Assembly (NCBI GenBank): GCA_020722815.1
Contig: DYKB01000048.1
Span: 1-53,758, forward strand
DNA: 53,758 nt
DNA from: Caldithrix sp.
GTDB taxonomy: Bacteria; Zhuqueibacterota; Zhuqueibacteria; Thermofontimicrobiales; Sulfurfontimicrobiaceae
Reading direction: 5' to 3'
The position numbers were made by a program, and so were the translations under genes. The notes under the pieces were generated by a model that was not told the origin of the DNA, did not search any database, and saw only the letters and a list, made by a program, of their open reading frames with translations. Shown here in pieces: positions 1-8,862 of this stretch (position 1 is its first letter; every line of letters begins with the position of its first letter).

Positions 1-82
1 AAACTATGTATTAAAATGCAAGTACTAAATTATATTAACTATCGTTGTAGGGTTATGCTACTGGTCAATTCCATAATACCAA

Positions 83-2329
83 CTATTCCACTACCAATTC
101 ATCGAAAAATAACCATGATAAACCGTCCGGCGAACGGTGCCAGGAGGGATTCATCATGATATTTCGGGCGGTGATACGTAAATATCTCGCTTCGACAGGT
201 TTGGTTTGCAATGTAAAGGAGTGAATCAGGCTTTTATTTTCCCGATAAGAGAATTCATTCAATACGGTTCCCAACAGCGAATAATTTTGTCCATCTTCAG
301 AAATTTCAAAAATCACCATCGTCGGGAAGAAAATCCAGGCGTTCGGTGTGTGTAGCATTCCCAGACTGATACGCTCAATGGTTTCCACCTGGTTTAGCTC
401 GACTGTTGCAATCAAATCCTGCCCTTCAATTCCCTGCCAGAAGCCGTCGTGAAAATTCAGGCTGCCGCGAATGCCGTCGGTCAAATTGTTTGGGCCGGTG
501 CCGGGATATTTTGGATTCACAGAATTTATAAAAGTCACATTGGCACCGCGGGCTTTGTGATTTACAAAACCGCTCGAGATTCCTGTTTCCGGACCATAAG
601 GCGCACTATCCTGGAATGGTTGAATTCGTAATGCCTTCGCGGTGGAAAAAGTAAGCTGATGCGCTTGAATTTTGGGTGAAGTTTGCGTGGGTTTGCTGCC
701 ATCAAGAGTAAAATGGTAAGCCAGGCCAGGCTGCTTTTCCTCAATCAAAACCTGGTAAGCATCTTTGGTAACGGCATATTGAACTGAATAAACTGGGCCT
801 TCAGGTCCCGGATTCACCTTTTGTGCCCGTAGAATTGGATAGTGATTTTTTGCACGTTTTAAAAATTCGGTATATGGCGCTTTTGTTTTGCCATTCCATA
901 AATTTTCCGTCATGGCCAGTGCCCTGGGAAAAACCCGGTAGTTCAGATCTTCAAGATTGAAGATACTTTCGCTCCAGAGATTGAATTCACCGCCTAAAAT
1001 ATGCTTAATGGAAGAATCTGGTAATTCAGGTGGCACGGGGTAAAAGGTGTAGACGTTTTCCAGCGTCAGTCGTTCCGGAGAAGCATCGAAATAGCAATGC
1101 GAGGTGGGCGACATAATGACATCATGTCCCTGTTTGATGGCTTCGACAGCATAATTCCAGTCGCGCCAGACCTGTACGGTGGCATTGGGTGCCAGTCCGC
1201 CTTCCAGAATTTCATCCCAGCCAATCAGCCGCCGGGCTTTGCTGTTCAAATAAGTCTCAATCCGGCGAATAAAATAGCTCTGGAGTTCGGCTTCATCACG
1301 CAAGTTATTGGCTTTAATGTGCTGTTGACAGTCCGGGCATTGCGACCAACGCGTCTTGGGGCATTCATCGCCGCCGATGTGCACATAAACGCCAGGAAAC
1401 AGGGCCAGCACTTCGTCCAGCACATTTTCCAGAAAAGTAAAAGTCTTTTCTTTGCCGGCGCAATAAACATCATCGAAAACGCCCCAGCTATTTGCCACTT
1501 CAAAGGGGCCGCCGGTACAGGAAATTTCAGGATAGGCTGCCAATGCGGCGGTGGCATGGCCAGGCATTTCAATTTCCGGGATGATTTCGATGCCATGCGC
1601 CTGTGCGAATTGCACTACCTCCCGAATTTCGTCCTGTGTATAAAAGCCACCGTAGCGTGTCCCGTTCTGTTCGATACGCCAGGCACCGATTTCTGTCAAT
1701 TTTGGGTACTTTTTAATTTCAATCCGCCACCCCTGATCTTCAGTGAGATGCCAATGTAATTTATTAATTTTGTAATACGAAAGCAGTTGAATATATTTTT
1801 TCACTTCATCTTTTGTAAAAAAATGTCGTCCCACATCCCACAACATGCCGCGCCAGTGAAAATCCGGCCAATCGTGAATCGCGACAGCAGGCAATACAAT
1901 TCGATTTCCCTTTAATGGCAGCATTTGGCGCAGGGTGTGCACGGCCATGAAAAAACCACTCAATGAACCGGCCTGAATCGTGACGCGATTGGAGGTAATT
2001 TCCAGCCGATGCTGCTCTTCCTGCGTTAAATCAACACGCCATTCAAAGTAAATACAATTTTTTTCAGATGGCGTGGTAGATGGAGCCGTTTCCAGCGAGA
2101 GTAAAATTCCAAAGCGATTCTGTAGTTCGGATGCCAATAATTCCGCCGCCAATTTTGCACGTTGATCGGCGATTATTTTCGTTGTTTTATTGATTTTAAA
2201 AGTCCCGGTGCCGGGTTGTATCTCTTTTGGTAGCGGGATTAATTGATCGAAAACGTTCATTTCATTTTTACCTGATAGCATTGTCGCAAAAAAGGTAATA
2301 AAGATAAAAATCAAAAATATTTTTTGCAT
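83..2329 (-). CDS. Secreted GH20 beta-N-acetylhexosaminidase with C-terminal F5/8-type module
   Basis: This enzyme would remove terminal GlcNAc or GalNAc residues from glycans outside the cytoplasm. Numbered from the Met at 2329, residues 1-20 form a signal peptide, about 28-150 the small GH20 N-terminal domain, and about 154-490 the catalytic TIM barrel. The HIGGDE motif is present, with D321/E322 as the expected substrate-assisted catalytic pair; WHLTEDQGW is a second family landmark. A beta-rich linker (about 510-590) leads to a discoidin-like (F5/8 type C) module ending in FFDELVVE. I chose the start at 2329 over an in-frame one at 2386 because the signal peptide begins there, AGAGG lies 5 nt upstream, and overlap with the upstream gene is avoided. 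It follows the 810-aa lipoprotein gene by 25 bp, so the two are probably cotranscribed. The family is certain; the natural substrate is inferred. Confidence 0.95.
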   Translation of the reverse strand: MQKIFLIFIFITFFATMLSGKNEMNVFDQLIPLPKEIQPGTGTFKINKTTKIIADQRAKLAAELLASELQNRFGILLSLETAPSTTPSEKNCIYFEWRVDLTQEEQHRLEITSNRVTIQAGSLSGFFMAVHTLRQMLPLKGNRIVLPAVAIHDWPDFHWRGMLWDVGRHFFTKDEVKKYIQLLSYYKINKLHWHLTEDQGWRIEIKKYPKLTEIGAWRIEQNGTRYGGFYTQDEIREVVQFAQAHGIEIIPEIEMPGHATAALAAYPEISCTGGPFEVANSWGVFDDVYCAGKEKTFTFLENVLDEVLALFPGVYVHIGGDECPKTRWSQCPDCQQHIKANNLRDEAELQSYFIRRIETYLNSKARRLIGWDEILEGGLAPNATVQVWRDWNYAVEAIKQGHDVIMSPTSHCYFDASPERLTLENVYTFYPVPPELPDSSIKHILGGEFNLWSESIFNLEDLNYRVFPRALAMTENLWNGKTKAPYTEFLKRAKNHYPILRAQKVNPGPEGPVYSVQYAVTKDAYQVLIEEKQPGLAYHFTLDGSKPTQTSPKIQAHQLTFSTAKALRIQPFQDSAPYGPETGISSGFVNHKARGANVTFINSVNPKYPGTGPNNLTDGIRGSLNFHDGFWQGIEGQDLIATVELNQVETIERISLGMLHTPNAWIFFPTMVIFEISEDGQNYSLLGTVLNEFSYRENKSLIHSFTLQTKPVEARYLRITARNIMMNPSWHRSPDGLSWLFFDELVVE

Positions 2330-2354
2330 AGCGACCTCTGAATATTTATTTTTT

Positions 2355-4787
2355 TTATTGAATACTAACCTTTTCATCTGCCCCAACCAATCTTAATTCC
2401 AGTTTGGCGTTTGCTTCATTCCCTTCACCAAAATTGCAATCAAACAGAAGTGAATGATCACCTTTTGCGACACTCATTAATGATGAATCCATCTTAATTT
2501 CCTGTAATTTTTTCCAATTCTTGTCATAAATGATTGCTTTTTTCTGACCAGTATATTTAATTGTCTCGCCGGCATTCAGTCGAACTGGAATCAAAATCTC
2601 CTTAAAATTATCAATTTCCATTTTAATATCCTGAACACTCCCCCCAATCGCGGTGAGGATAAATTGAAGCGGTTGGTTTTCTGCCGGATTTTTAAAAGAG
2701 AAAGTGGAAGATAGCGGTTCGCCTGGCTGCCGGTTTTTCTTCTCATGTTTAAACTTATAGGAATAAATCTGGTTGAGAATCCATTGATTTACTTCTATTG
2801 TTTCCAGATGGAATTCATTATTCAAAGCTTCCATCCGCTTTTTTTGTTCATCATTAAAAGCGTCGGACAGTCTGGCTTTTTCCCATTTACCTAAAAGCTT
2901 CAATATTTCATCTGATTGGGCATTTCCTTCGAGCGTTTTGTAGCTAAGGACAAAGGCATAGCCCGCGTTGAAAGCCGCCGAACGCGCCAGCATCCATTCG
3001 ATGTCTTCCAGACTGGTTTCCGAGGTCATTTGAAACCAACCGAGCATCCCGGGCATGAGATTTCTTTTAAAATACGCCTGATTCTTTAGACGATATTCGG
3101 TCTGGCTCTCCCGAAATCCCGCATACCAGGGCTCGCCCCAATTCATCCGCGTATAGGTGTGCCAGAAATAGTGCGTGGTGCGACTGGCATCGGCGATATA
3201 GTGACTTTTGATTTCATCATTCAGATTGTCGAACCAGGTTTGCGTAAAGAGAATTTCGCCATAATTCCCCATTCCAGTCGATCGATTCCCTTCCAGGCCA
3301 TCGAAGGAAATTTGTCGCACACCGGTTTGATTGAACAAATCAGCAATTCTTTTGGCAACCTCGATACTCAGCTCCGGATTGGTCAGAAATACTTTGTAAG
3401 CGTGATCCGCCAGTTTGCTGATCTCGGTCCCAGTTTGATGGGAAGCCGCGACTGTTCCATACCCGCCTCGTTGACAATTTCGTAAAGTCCAGGGGGCTTT
3501 TTCGGATACGCTGCCGTAGCGAATTAATTCGTTGTCAATGACGACGGTTTTGAGATGATTATTATTAAATTGGTTGAAAAAATCAGGTGATGCGACGGGA
3601 ATTTCCGTTTGATTGGGGGTAATTTCCGCGGTAATGATGCTTGATCCGACTTTTGCGAGACGTTTATCCGGGACAGGAGTGACATACGGGTCGTTTGTGG
3701 TAATAAAATTTGAAAGCGTGTGAACCCCAATCATAATATTATGGTTTTGGGCAATCTCCACGCATTTTTTCAATCCATCCCATCCGTTTGGAAATTGTTT
3801 ATTCAGTTTAAAATGGCCCCAATTTTCAAATGGATCGGGATGATAAAGATAGCGTAAGCCGGCTTTTTTCGTAACTTCAATGGCTTTTTCAATATCGTTT
3901 TCTCCGAATCCCATGATGATATAAGCGGCTGAGGTCGTTGGTGCGATTTTCCCCCACTTGCCGTCTATCATCGGGTGCGGCAGGTTTTCCGCGATTTCAA
4001 TTTCGCCAACGGTTTCCAGTGTTTTTTGAACAGGACATCCGAACAGGGCGATTTTCGAACCAATCACGCCGCCATCAGCAAATGCTGGCGCGGTATATTT
4101 TTCGTGATCCCAATTCCGGATAATTCGCTCCTGGTTCCGATTTCGGCAATAGGCCTGCAAGGTACTGCCAAAATCGGCAGGCATGGCGGCTTCGACACGA
4201 TACAGCACGTAGCGTTTCCCCTGTTCATTTAGATCTGAGTAATTATCCTGATCAAAAATATCAATTTGCGGCATACAATCGTTCTCTTTCCACGGGTAGC
4301 CGCCCAGCGTTTTGGGATTTAAGGCCTGAATTCCAATCGTAAATGTTTCGCCCTGAACTACGCCAACTGTTTCGCCAATGATTTTATTGATCGTGGTTGG
4401 ATAGGGTCCCCAGATGATGAGTTCAATATTTTCAGGATTTGATATTGAAACCAGTTCAAAAGTCAGGTGCGTCGTTTTGGTTTCGACTTTGATCTTAGCT
4501 TCAATATTATTGGCAAAAGTGAGCAAAATTGTTTGTTTCTTTGGATCAAATTTGGCGGATTGGGGGAAATAGAGCTTATTCTGGATTCTTAATGACATCA
4601 AATGCGCCACCGAATCCTTTGCAGTGTAATCAAATCCAGTTTTTTTATCAACAAATTTTTGTATATTGCCGTTTTGATCAATAGAAATTTGAAATGAATC
4701 AGTATTGAGCAGAATTTCGTTGCCTGGATTGGAACAGTTGATAAATAACAGACTGAAAAGCAGGTAAATGAAAATTAAATATTTCAT
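2355..4787 (-). CDS. Predicted lipoprotein with glycosidase-like barrel, family not recognised
   Basis: An 810-aa secreted lipoprotein: a hydrophobic leader ends in a lipobox-like LLFINC with the lipidated Cys at residue 18. The N-terminal third (about 20-270) is beta-rich and resembles the sandwich domains before carbohydrate-active barrels. The middle (about 285-640) alternates strands and helices in a TIM-barrel-like way, with loop-end motifs AGLRYLYHPDPFENWGHF, MIGVHTLSNF, RQISFDGLEG, YFWHTYTRMNWGEPWY and GMLGWFQMT. The acidic residues in ISFDGLEG and the aromatic-rich loops would suit a sugar site. The C-terminal 130 residues look like a beta-sandwich. I cannot assign a CAZy family. The position directly upstream of the GH20 gene, reading the same way, argues for a glycan-active enzyme. 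AGGGA precedes the ATG at 4787. Function is inferred from layout and neighbourhood only. Confidence 0.8.
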   Translation of the reverse strand: MKYLIFIYLLFSLLFINCSNPGNEILLNTDSFQISIDQNGNIQKFVDKKTGFDYTAKDSVAHLMSLRIQNKLYFPQSAKFDPKKQTILLTFANNIEAKIKVETKTTHLTFELVSISNPENIELIIWGPYPTTINKIIGETVGVVQGETFTIGIQALNPKTLGGYPWKENDCMPQIDIFDQDNYSDLNEQGKRYVLYRVEAAMPADFGSTLQAYCRNRNQERIIRNWDHEKYTAPAFADGGVIGSKIALFGCPVQKTLETVGEIEIAENLPHPMIDGKWGKIAPTTSAAYIIMGFGENDIEKAIEVTKKAGLRYLYHPDPFENWGHFKLNKQFPNGWDGLKKCVEIAQNHNIMIGVHTLSNFITTNDPYVTPVPDKRLAKVGSSIITAEITPNQTEIPVASPDFFNQFNNNHLKTVVIDNELIRYGSVSEKAPWTLRNCQRGGYGTVAASHQTGTEISKLADHAYKVFLTNPELSIEVAKRIADLFNQTGVRQISFDGLEGNRSTGMGNYGEILFTQTWFDNLNDEIKSHYIADASRTTHYFWHTYTRMNWGEPWYAGFRESQTEYRLKNQAYFKRNLMPGMLGWFQMTSETSLEDIEWMLARSAAFNAGYAFVLSYKTLEGNAQSDEILKLLGKWEKARLSDAFNDEQKKRMEALNNEFHLETIEVNQWILNQIYSYKFKHEKKNRQPGEPLSSTFSFKNPAENQPLQFILTAIGGSVQDIKMEIDNFKEILIPVRLNAGETIKYTGQKKAIIYDKNWKKLQEIKMDSSLMSVAKGDHSLLFDCNFGEGNEANAKLELRLVGADEKVSIQ

Positions 4788-4906
4788 AAGCTGATCCCTG
4801 AATATAGGTGAAGGTTTATCATACGATTTAGATGACAGGATAAGAGGATTTTCTGGATGAACAGGATTTTACAAAATATCCCCTTAAAAAACATGGCACA
4901 AGTACC

Positions 4907-4957
4907 CTTCGACAAGCTCAGGGCACGGTATCTGCCGTTGGCTGAGCCTGTCGAAGC
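4907..4957. repeat. REP-like hairpin (CTTCGACAAGCTCAG type)
   Basis: An imperfect inverted repeat of 15 bp per arm, CTTCGACAAGCTCAG against CTGAGCCTGTCGAAG, separated by about 20 bp. No other copy was seen in this window. Confidence 0.6.
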
Positions 4958-5065
4958 CAAATTTGCCCCTGAATATTGAGAGGATACATTGAAATTTATA
5001 TAGGAATTTAGATTTTAAATATTACAGTACATAGACTGGAGCCATAGTGGTTTTTGGTTTTTCTT

Positions 5066-5143
5066 GCCCTCACCCCAACCCTCTCCCAGGGGGAGAGGGC
5101 GTAGCTATTCCCTCTCCCTCTGGGAGAGGGTTAGGGTGAGGGC
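5066..5143. repeat. 78-bp palindromic repeat (CCTCACCCTAACCCTCTCCC type), copy 1
   Basis: The arms CCTCACCCCAACCCTCTCCC and GGGAGAGGGTTAGGGTGAGG pair almost perfectly around a centre containing GTAGCTATTC. Further copies lie at 27490-27567 (intact), 8334-8723 (split by an insertion) and about 23365-23450 (degenerate). All are intergenic, which fits a non-autonomous mobile or REP-type element. Confidence 0.8.
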
Positions 5144-5292
5144 TTTAGGATGACTATGATAATATCCGAAAACCATTTCGGCTTGAGTATAACATCCTGT
5201 CAATCCTGAAAATCCTGTTATCCTGTCCCCTTAAAATATGCTCATGCAAACTGTCCGGAATTTTTCCTGACAGAAACAATTTAATCTGATTA

Positions 5293-6846
5293 TCATTTCG
5301 TCTTTTCCATCTTTTTTCCATAATCCAATCGATTATCGGTCGTTACCAACGGAAAAGAAGGAACCGGTTTCACGAACGGGACATTTTGCTGAGTCACGCT
5401 CATGTCAATTCGGGTTAGTTTGATATTATTGAAGGCTTCTACATTCACTTCGATAATGTCAGCATATTTTTTCTGCAATGAATCTACCCGCGGGTTGAGA
5501 AAATTCTCAATTAAGGGGATGTATTCCATTTCCGTGACGCTGTCTGGCTTAACCGATTGTAAATATTGAGATTTATAATATTGGTAGTTCAGATTGTCCT
5601 GCCACATCTTGACATTTCGTTGAACCACCTTGACTTTATCATAGCCGCGCTGATAGGCTTCCTGCGCCAGATACTTATCCCGGATCATATCCATGATGGC
5701 AAATTGCAATTCCTCGCCAAACTCATTATTTTTCATGGTCTTCTTGCGAAAAACAAGGGGATGGGCCGTGAGTTCATCCACAAAATCCTTTACTGTCCAG
5801 ATTTTATCATCAACTTTGAAAAGGGGCTCTTGATAGAGTACTTCAATTTTGGTTTGCAGGTCTTTAAATTTTTCAACATCCGCATTGCGATCCCAATAGG
5901 CATTTTGCATCATTTCTTCCTTTTGCGCATTGGTCTTGATGTAGACAGGCCCCAGCAGATCGACAATTTTGTAAAAAGGTTCTGGCACAAATTCGATCTT
6001 TTTTCCGTTCATCACTTTTCGGATATAATTATCGTATAATTTCACCGCTTCCCGCTGGGTAAACTCGTCGGTGATGTTTCGCCATCTTTCCTGAGTCAGT
6101 GATTGCGTAATTGCCGGGCGGTCAATCCAGCCGTTCACTTTTATCATCATATATTGGTTTTTGTCGATTTTTATCGGCCCGACGATCTGATTTTTGACCA
6201 GTGGTTTCGAAAAAAGTGAATCGAGAATCAGATCATGCTCATGCCCCGACCATTCCACTTCCTTCTGCGGAAGGGTGTCCAGACCGGTGGCTTTGAAATA
6301 AACGCTCTCAAAGGTCTTGTTTTGGCTCTTCATCTCGTTATACAATTGATAAGCCAGATTACTATCCGGCATATTAAAATAGGCAACTTTATATTTTCTG
6401 CCCGCGACATTGAGCATTTTAATAAGTCTGGTGGTATCCAGTACGACTTTTTCTCTCGCCTCTTTTTCGTATAACAACTGCCGCATCACCTGTTCTTTTC
6501 GGCCGCGTAGATACGTCTGGATTTTCTCATTCGTAATAAACTTGTTGGTATCACCAGCCTCAAGGGACATTAATTTTTCGGCAATCAATGAGTTGATGAT
6601 AATTTTTTTATCGATATTTCCATTATTTCGGCAATAAGGTGGCCGAACCGTGTATTCAGCCCGGCGCATGAATTCATCGACGGAAATGGTCTTGTTCCCA
6701 ATTTTCACCAGTATTTCTTCTTTGGGTTCGATCAGCGGCTCGCGTTTGCTGCATGATAGAATCATTAATAAAACAAGCGTGATTAAAATAGTGATTCGAC
6801 TGATGTCAGTTCTGTTGTTTTCAATCATTAATTCTTCAAGTTTCAT
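5293..6846 (-). CDS. SurA/PpiC-like periplasmic lipoprotein, probable folding factor
   Basis: A 517-aa lipoprotein: after a short charged N-terminus, a hydrophobic segment ends in LMILSC (Cys 32). The opening VKIGNKTISVDEFMRR and the helical stretch to about residue 140 match the N-terminal chaperone region of SurA/PrsA-type peptidyl-prolyl isomerases, where the chain inserts a residue-binding helix bundle before a parvulin domain. A degenerate parvulin-like section may sit at about 150-270. The rest is helix-rich and ends in a proline-rich tail. Related architecture recurs in the lipoprotein at 36447-37853. The expected role is to escort outer-membrane or secreted proteins through the periplasm, which suits the many exported proteins nearby. 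It is divergently oriented from the MATE gene, 84 bp away. PPIase activity is uncertain. Confidence 0.7.
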   Translation of the reverse strand: MKLEELMIENNRTDISRITILITLVLLMILSCSKREPLIEPKEEILVKIGNKTISVDEFMRRAEYTVRPPYCRNNGNIDKKIIINSLIAEKLMSLEAGDTNKFITNEKIQTYLRGRKEQVMRQLLYEKEAREKVVLDTTRLIKMLNVAGRKYKVAYFNMPDSNLAYQLYNEMKSQNKTFESVYFKATGLDTLPQKEVEWSGHEHDLILDSLFSKPLVKNQIVGPIKIDKNQYMMIKVNGWIDRPAITQSLTQERWRNITDEFTQREAVKLYDNYIRKVMNGKKIEFVPEPFYKIVDLLGPVYIKTNAQKEEMMQNAYWDRNADVEKFKDLQTKIEVLYQEPLFKVDDKIWTVKDFVDELTAHPLVFRKKTMKNNEFGEELQFAIMDMIRDKYLAQEAYQRGYDKVKVVQRNVKMWQDNLNYQYYKSQYLQSVKPDSVTEMEYIPLIENFLNPRVDSLQKKYADIIEVNVEAFNNIKLTRIDMSVTQQNVPFVKPVPSFPLVTTDNRLDYGKKMEKTK

Positions 6847-6930
6847 AGCGGATTTCCAGTTTTGTATTGACTTTTATGTTAATTTGTCTTATAATTCTTT
6901 AATTTTTATTTTAAGGAGTTTTATAAATCC

Positions 6931-8277
6931 ATGCTTGACATGACTATTGGTGATATCAGGAATCATATCATCAAATTTTCAATACCGATTTTTGCTGCAA
7001 ATGTTTTACAGTTAATGAACACCATTGTCGACCGAATCTGGGCCGGTAAATTCATTAGCGCGAATGCCCTCGCCGCTATTTCCATTAGCAATTCGATCTT
7101 CTTTATCATGCTTTCAGTCTCAATTGGATTAGGTCTGGCTGCATCCATTATGATTTCTCAGTTTTTTGGCGCGAAAGTCACTGATAAACTCAAAACTGTG
7201 ATTGGCAATTCTTTTATTCTGGTCATTATTGTCAGCATTATTTCCACTTTAATTGTTCAAATTTTTATCGATCCCATCATTCGTTGGATTCAGACACCTC
7301 CCGAAATTGTCCAATATACCAAAGATTATCTCCTGGTACTGAGTATTGGCTTCATTTTTGTGATGGCCTATAACCTGGTGACCTCATTTTTTCGTGCCAT
7401 TGGCAATTCAATGATACCACTCAATTTTCTGATTGTTTCCGTTGTGATTAATGCCATTCTCGATCCGATTCTCATGCTGGGATTGGGTCCTTTTCCACGA
7501 ATGGAATTAAAAGGCGCCGCGCTGGCGACAATCATCGCGCAATTAATCGCCTTTGTGGCCGGTTTTATTTATATGCAGCGAAAAGCGCCGGCCCTGGCTG
7601 TTCAGACGATTCATTTTCATCCGCATTGGGACATCATCATTAAAATGCTTAATTTGGCGTTTCCGTCCATGATTCGGTTTGGGCTATTAAGTGTCGGCCT
7701 GACCGTGATTCAGGCGTTCATCAACAAATTTGGTGCGGACGCCTCGGCTGCTTTTGGCGCGGCGGCCAATATTGACAGTCTGGCCTTTTTTCCGGCCATG
7801 ACCATCAGTACCGCTGTATCCACCATTGTCGGACAAAATATCGGTGCCCGTAGAATCGACAGAGCGCAAAAAGCACTTGTCGAAGGGATTAAAATTACAC
7901 TTTTTCTGGAATTTTTCATTTCCCTATTTGCATTTTTTTCCCCAAAAGCGCTGTTATCAATCTTCCTGAATGAAAGTTCAGCCGTCGCTATCGAAATCGG
8001 TGCGAATTATCTTCGCATCATCGCCGTGCCATATCTGTTTATCATGTGTGTCATTGTTATTATTGGATTGATTCAGGGCGCGGGGGATACCATGGCCACG
8101 CTCATTTTATCAATCATTAATTTATGGATGATCCGGGTTCCTCTGGTTATGTTTATGTCCAATCGATTTGGTATTAACGGTATCTGGACGGCCATTGGTG
8201 TCGCCTTTATCATTGATTTTGTGGTGACTTATTTCTATTACCGACTCGGCTTCTGGAAAAAGAAAGCGTTGGTTTAA
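6931..8277 (+). CDS. MATE family multidrug/cation exporter
   Basis: An inner-membrane antiporter of the MATE (NorM/DinF-like) type, which exports organic cations or metabolites in exchange for Na+ or H+. The 448 residues contain about twelve hydrophobic segments in two homologous halves. The beginning, IRNHIIKFSIPIFAANVLQLMNTIVDRIWAG, matches the first MATE helix and loop, and GAGDTMATLI in the second half is also typical. Length is normal for the family. AAGGAG at 6913-6918 precedes ATG 6931 at a slightly long spacing; an ATG at 6940 is an alternative. It is the only plus-strand gene in the first 40 kb, divergent from the SurA-like gene and convergent with the DUF4838 gene. The substrate cannot be told from sequence; a part in glycan use is not supported. 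Confidence 0.93.
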   Translation: MLDMTIGDIRNHIIKFSIPIFAANVLQLMNTIVDRIWAGKFISANALAAISISNSIFFIMLSVSIGLGLAASIMISQFFGAKVTDKLKTVIGNSFILVIIVSIISTLIVQIFIDPIIRWIQTPPEIVQYTKDYLLVLSIGFIFVMAYNLVTSFFRAIGNSMIPLNFLIVSVVINAILDPILMLGLGPFPRMELKGAALATIIAQLIAFVAGFIYMQRKAPALAVQTIHFHPHWDIIIKMLNLAFPSMIRFGLLSVGLTVIQAFINKFGADASAAFGAAANIDSLAFFPAMTISTAVSTIVGQNIGARRIDRAQKALVEGIKITLFLEFFISLFAFFSPKALLSIFLNESSAVAIEIGANYLRIIAVPYLFIMCVIVIIGLIQGAGDTMATLILSIINLWMIRVPLVMFMSNRFGINGIWTAIGVAFIIDFVVTYFYYRLGFWKKKALV

Positions 8278-8333
8278 TATTTTTTTTTTTTGTAATTTTG
8301 CTACCGTATACTTTTTAATTAAACAAAATCGGA

Positions 8334-8723
8334 CCTCTCACCCTAACCCTCTCCCCAAAGGGGAGAGGGGATAGCTACGCCCTCTCCCTTTGGGCTGATC
8401 GTGTCCCACATCTTACACTGGAGACGGGGAAGTGGCCACTCCCCTTCCCTGATTTGAGGGAAGGGGTTGGGGGATGGGTTAGAAAATGGCGTTGATAAGA
8501 ACAAATTTAAACTTTTCTCCTGGTCATGATGAAACTTAATTAAAAAAATATTTCTTTGTTATGTCAGCATCCTTTTTTACCTATCCCCCGGCCCCTTCCC
8601 TAAAAAAATAGGGAAGGGAAATTCGTCATCTAAAAAAATAGGAAAGGGGAATTCGTCCTCTCCCCGTGTCCAGTAACGAGATTTGGGACACGCTCAGCCC
8701 TTTGGGAGAGGGTTAGGGTGAAG
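8334..8723. repeat. Palindromic repeat (CCTCACCCTAACCCTCTCCC type), copy 2, split by an insertion
   Basis: The left part (8334-8394) and right part (8698-8723) join to give an uninterrupted palindrome like the one at 5066-5143. The join falls in CCCTTTGGG, which is present on both sides of the inserted element. This copy therefore predates the insertion. Confidence 0.8.
8395..8697. mobile_element. 303-bp MITE-like element with inverted termini and 9-bp target duplication
   Basis: The left end CTGATCGTGTCCCACATCTT and the inverted right end CTGAGCGTGTCCCAAATCTC match at nearly every position, and the similarity resumes at ACTGGA.ACGGGGA, giving termini of about 36 bp. Both sides are flanked by CCCTTTGGG (8386-8394 and 8698-8706), a 9-bp direct repeat expected from transposition. 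The inside carries another inverted repeat of CCCCTTCCCT-type sequence and no coding potential, so it is a non-autonomous element moved in trans. The 9-bp duplication would suit, for example, IS1- or IS4-type transposases; no such gene is in this window. Confidence 0.85.
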
Positions 8724-8862
8724 GTCACCAGTGTAACTCAAAAAAGTTTTCTTGAAAAGTGTACGGCAGTGAATTTAAATCATAAAAAGTCTTTTTTATG
8801 TCGCAACTATCTCTTTATATAAATTTTGTAAGGCAAATTGGCAATTTGCCCTACAGTGAACT

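Larger units (their letters stand above)
4788..5292. other. Intergenic region filled with nested palindromic repeats
   Basis: No gene is seen. Outermost are inverted copies of a CAGGAT-rich motif (about 4835-4870 and 5193-5228). Inside lie a short hairpin of the CTTCGACAAGCTCAG / CTGAGCCTGTCGAAG type (4907-4957) and a 78-bp palindrome at 5066-5143. The nesting suggests an insertion hot spot between two separately transcribed genes. Confidence 0.7.
8278..8862. other. Intergenic region between convergent genes, carrying nested mobile-like repeats
   Basis: No gene is seen. The region is dominated by a palindromic repeat interrupted by a 303-bp inverted-repeat element (separate entries). A T-run directly follows the MATE stop. 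A short palindrome, GGCAAATTGGCAATTTGCC (8832-8850), lies just before the end of the DUF4838 gene and recurs at 36373-36392. Confidence 0.7.

Noticed and set aside
1097..1759. 220-codon open frame on the plus strand
   Set aside because: It lies wholly antisense to the certain GH20 gene, has no known domain, and is explained by codon composition of the opposite strand.
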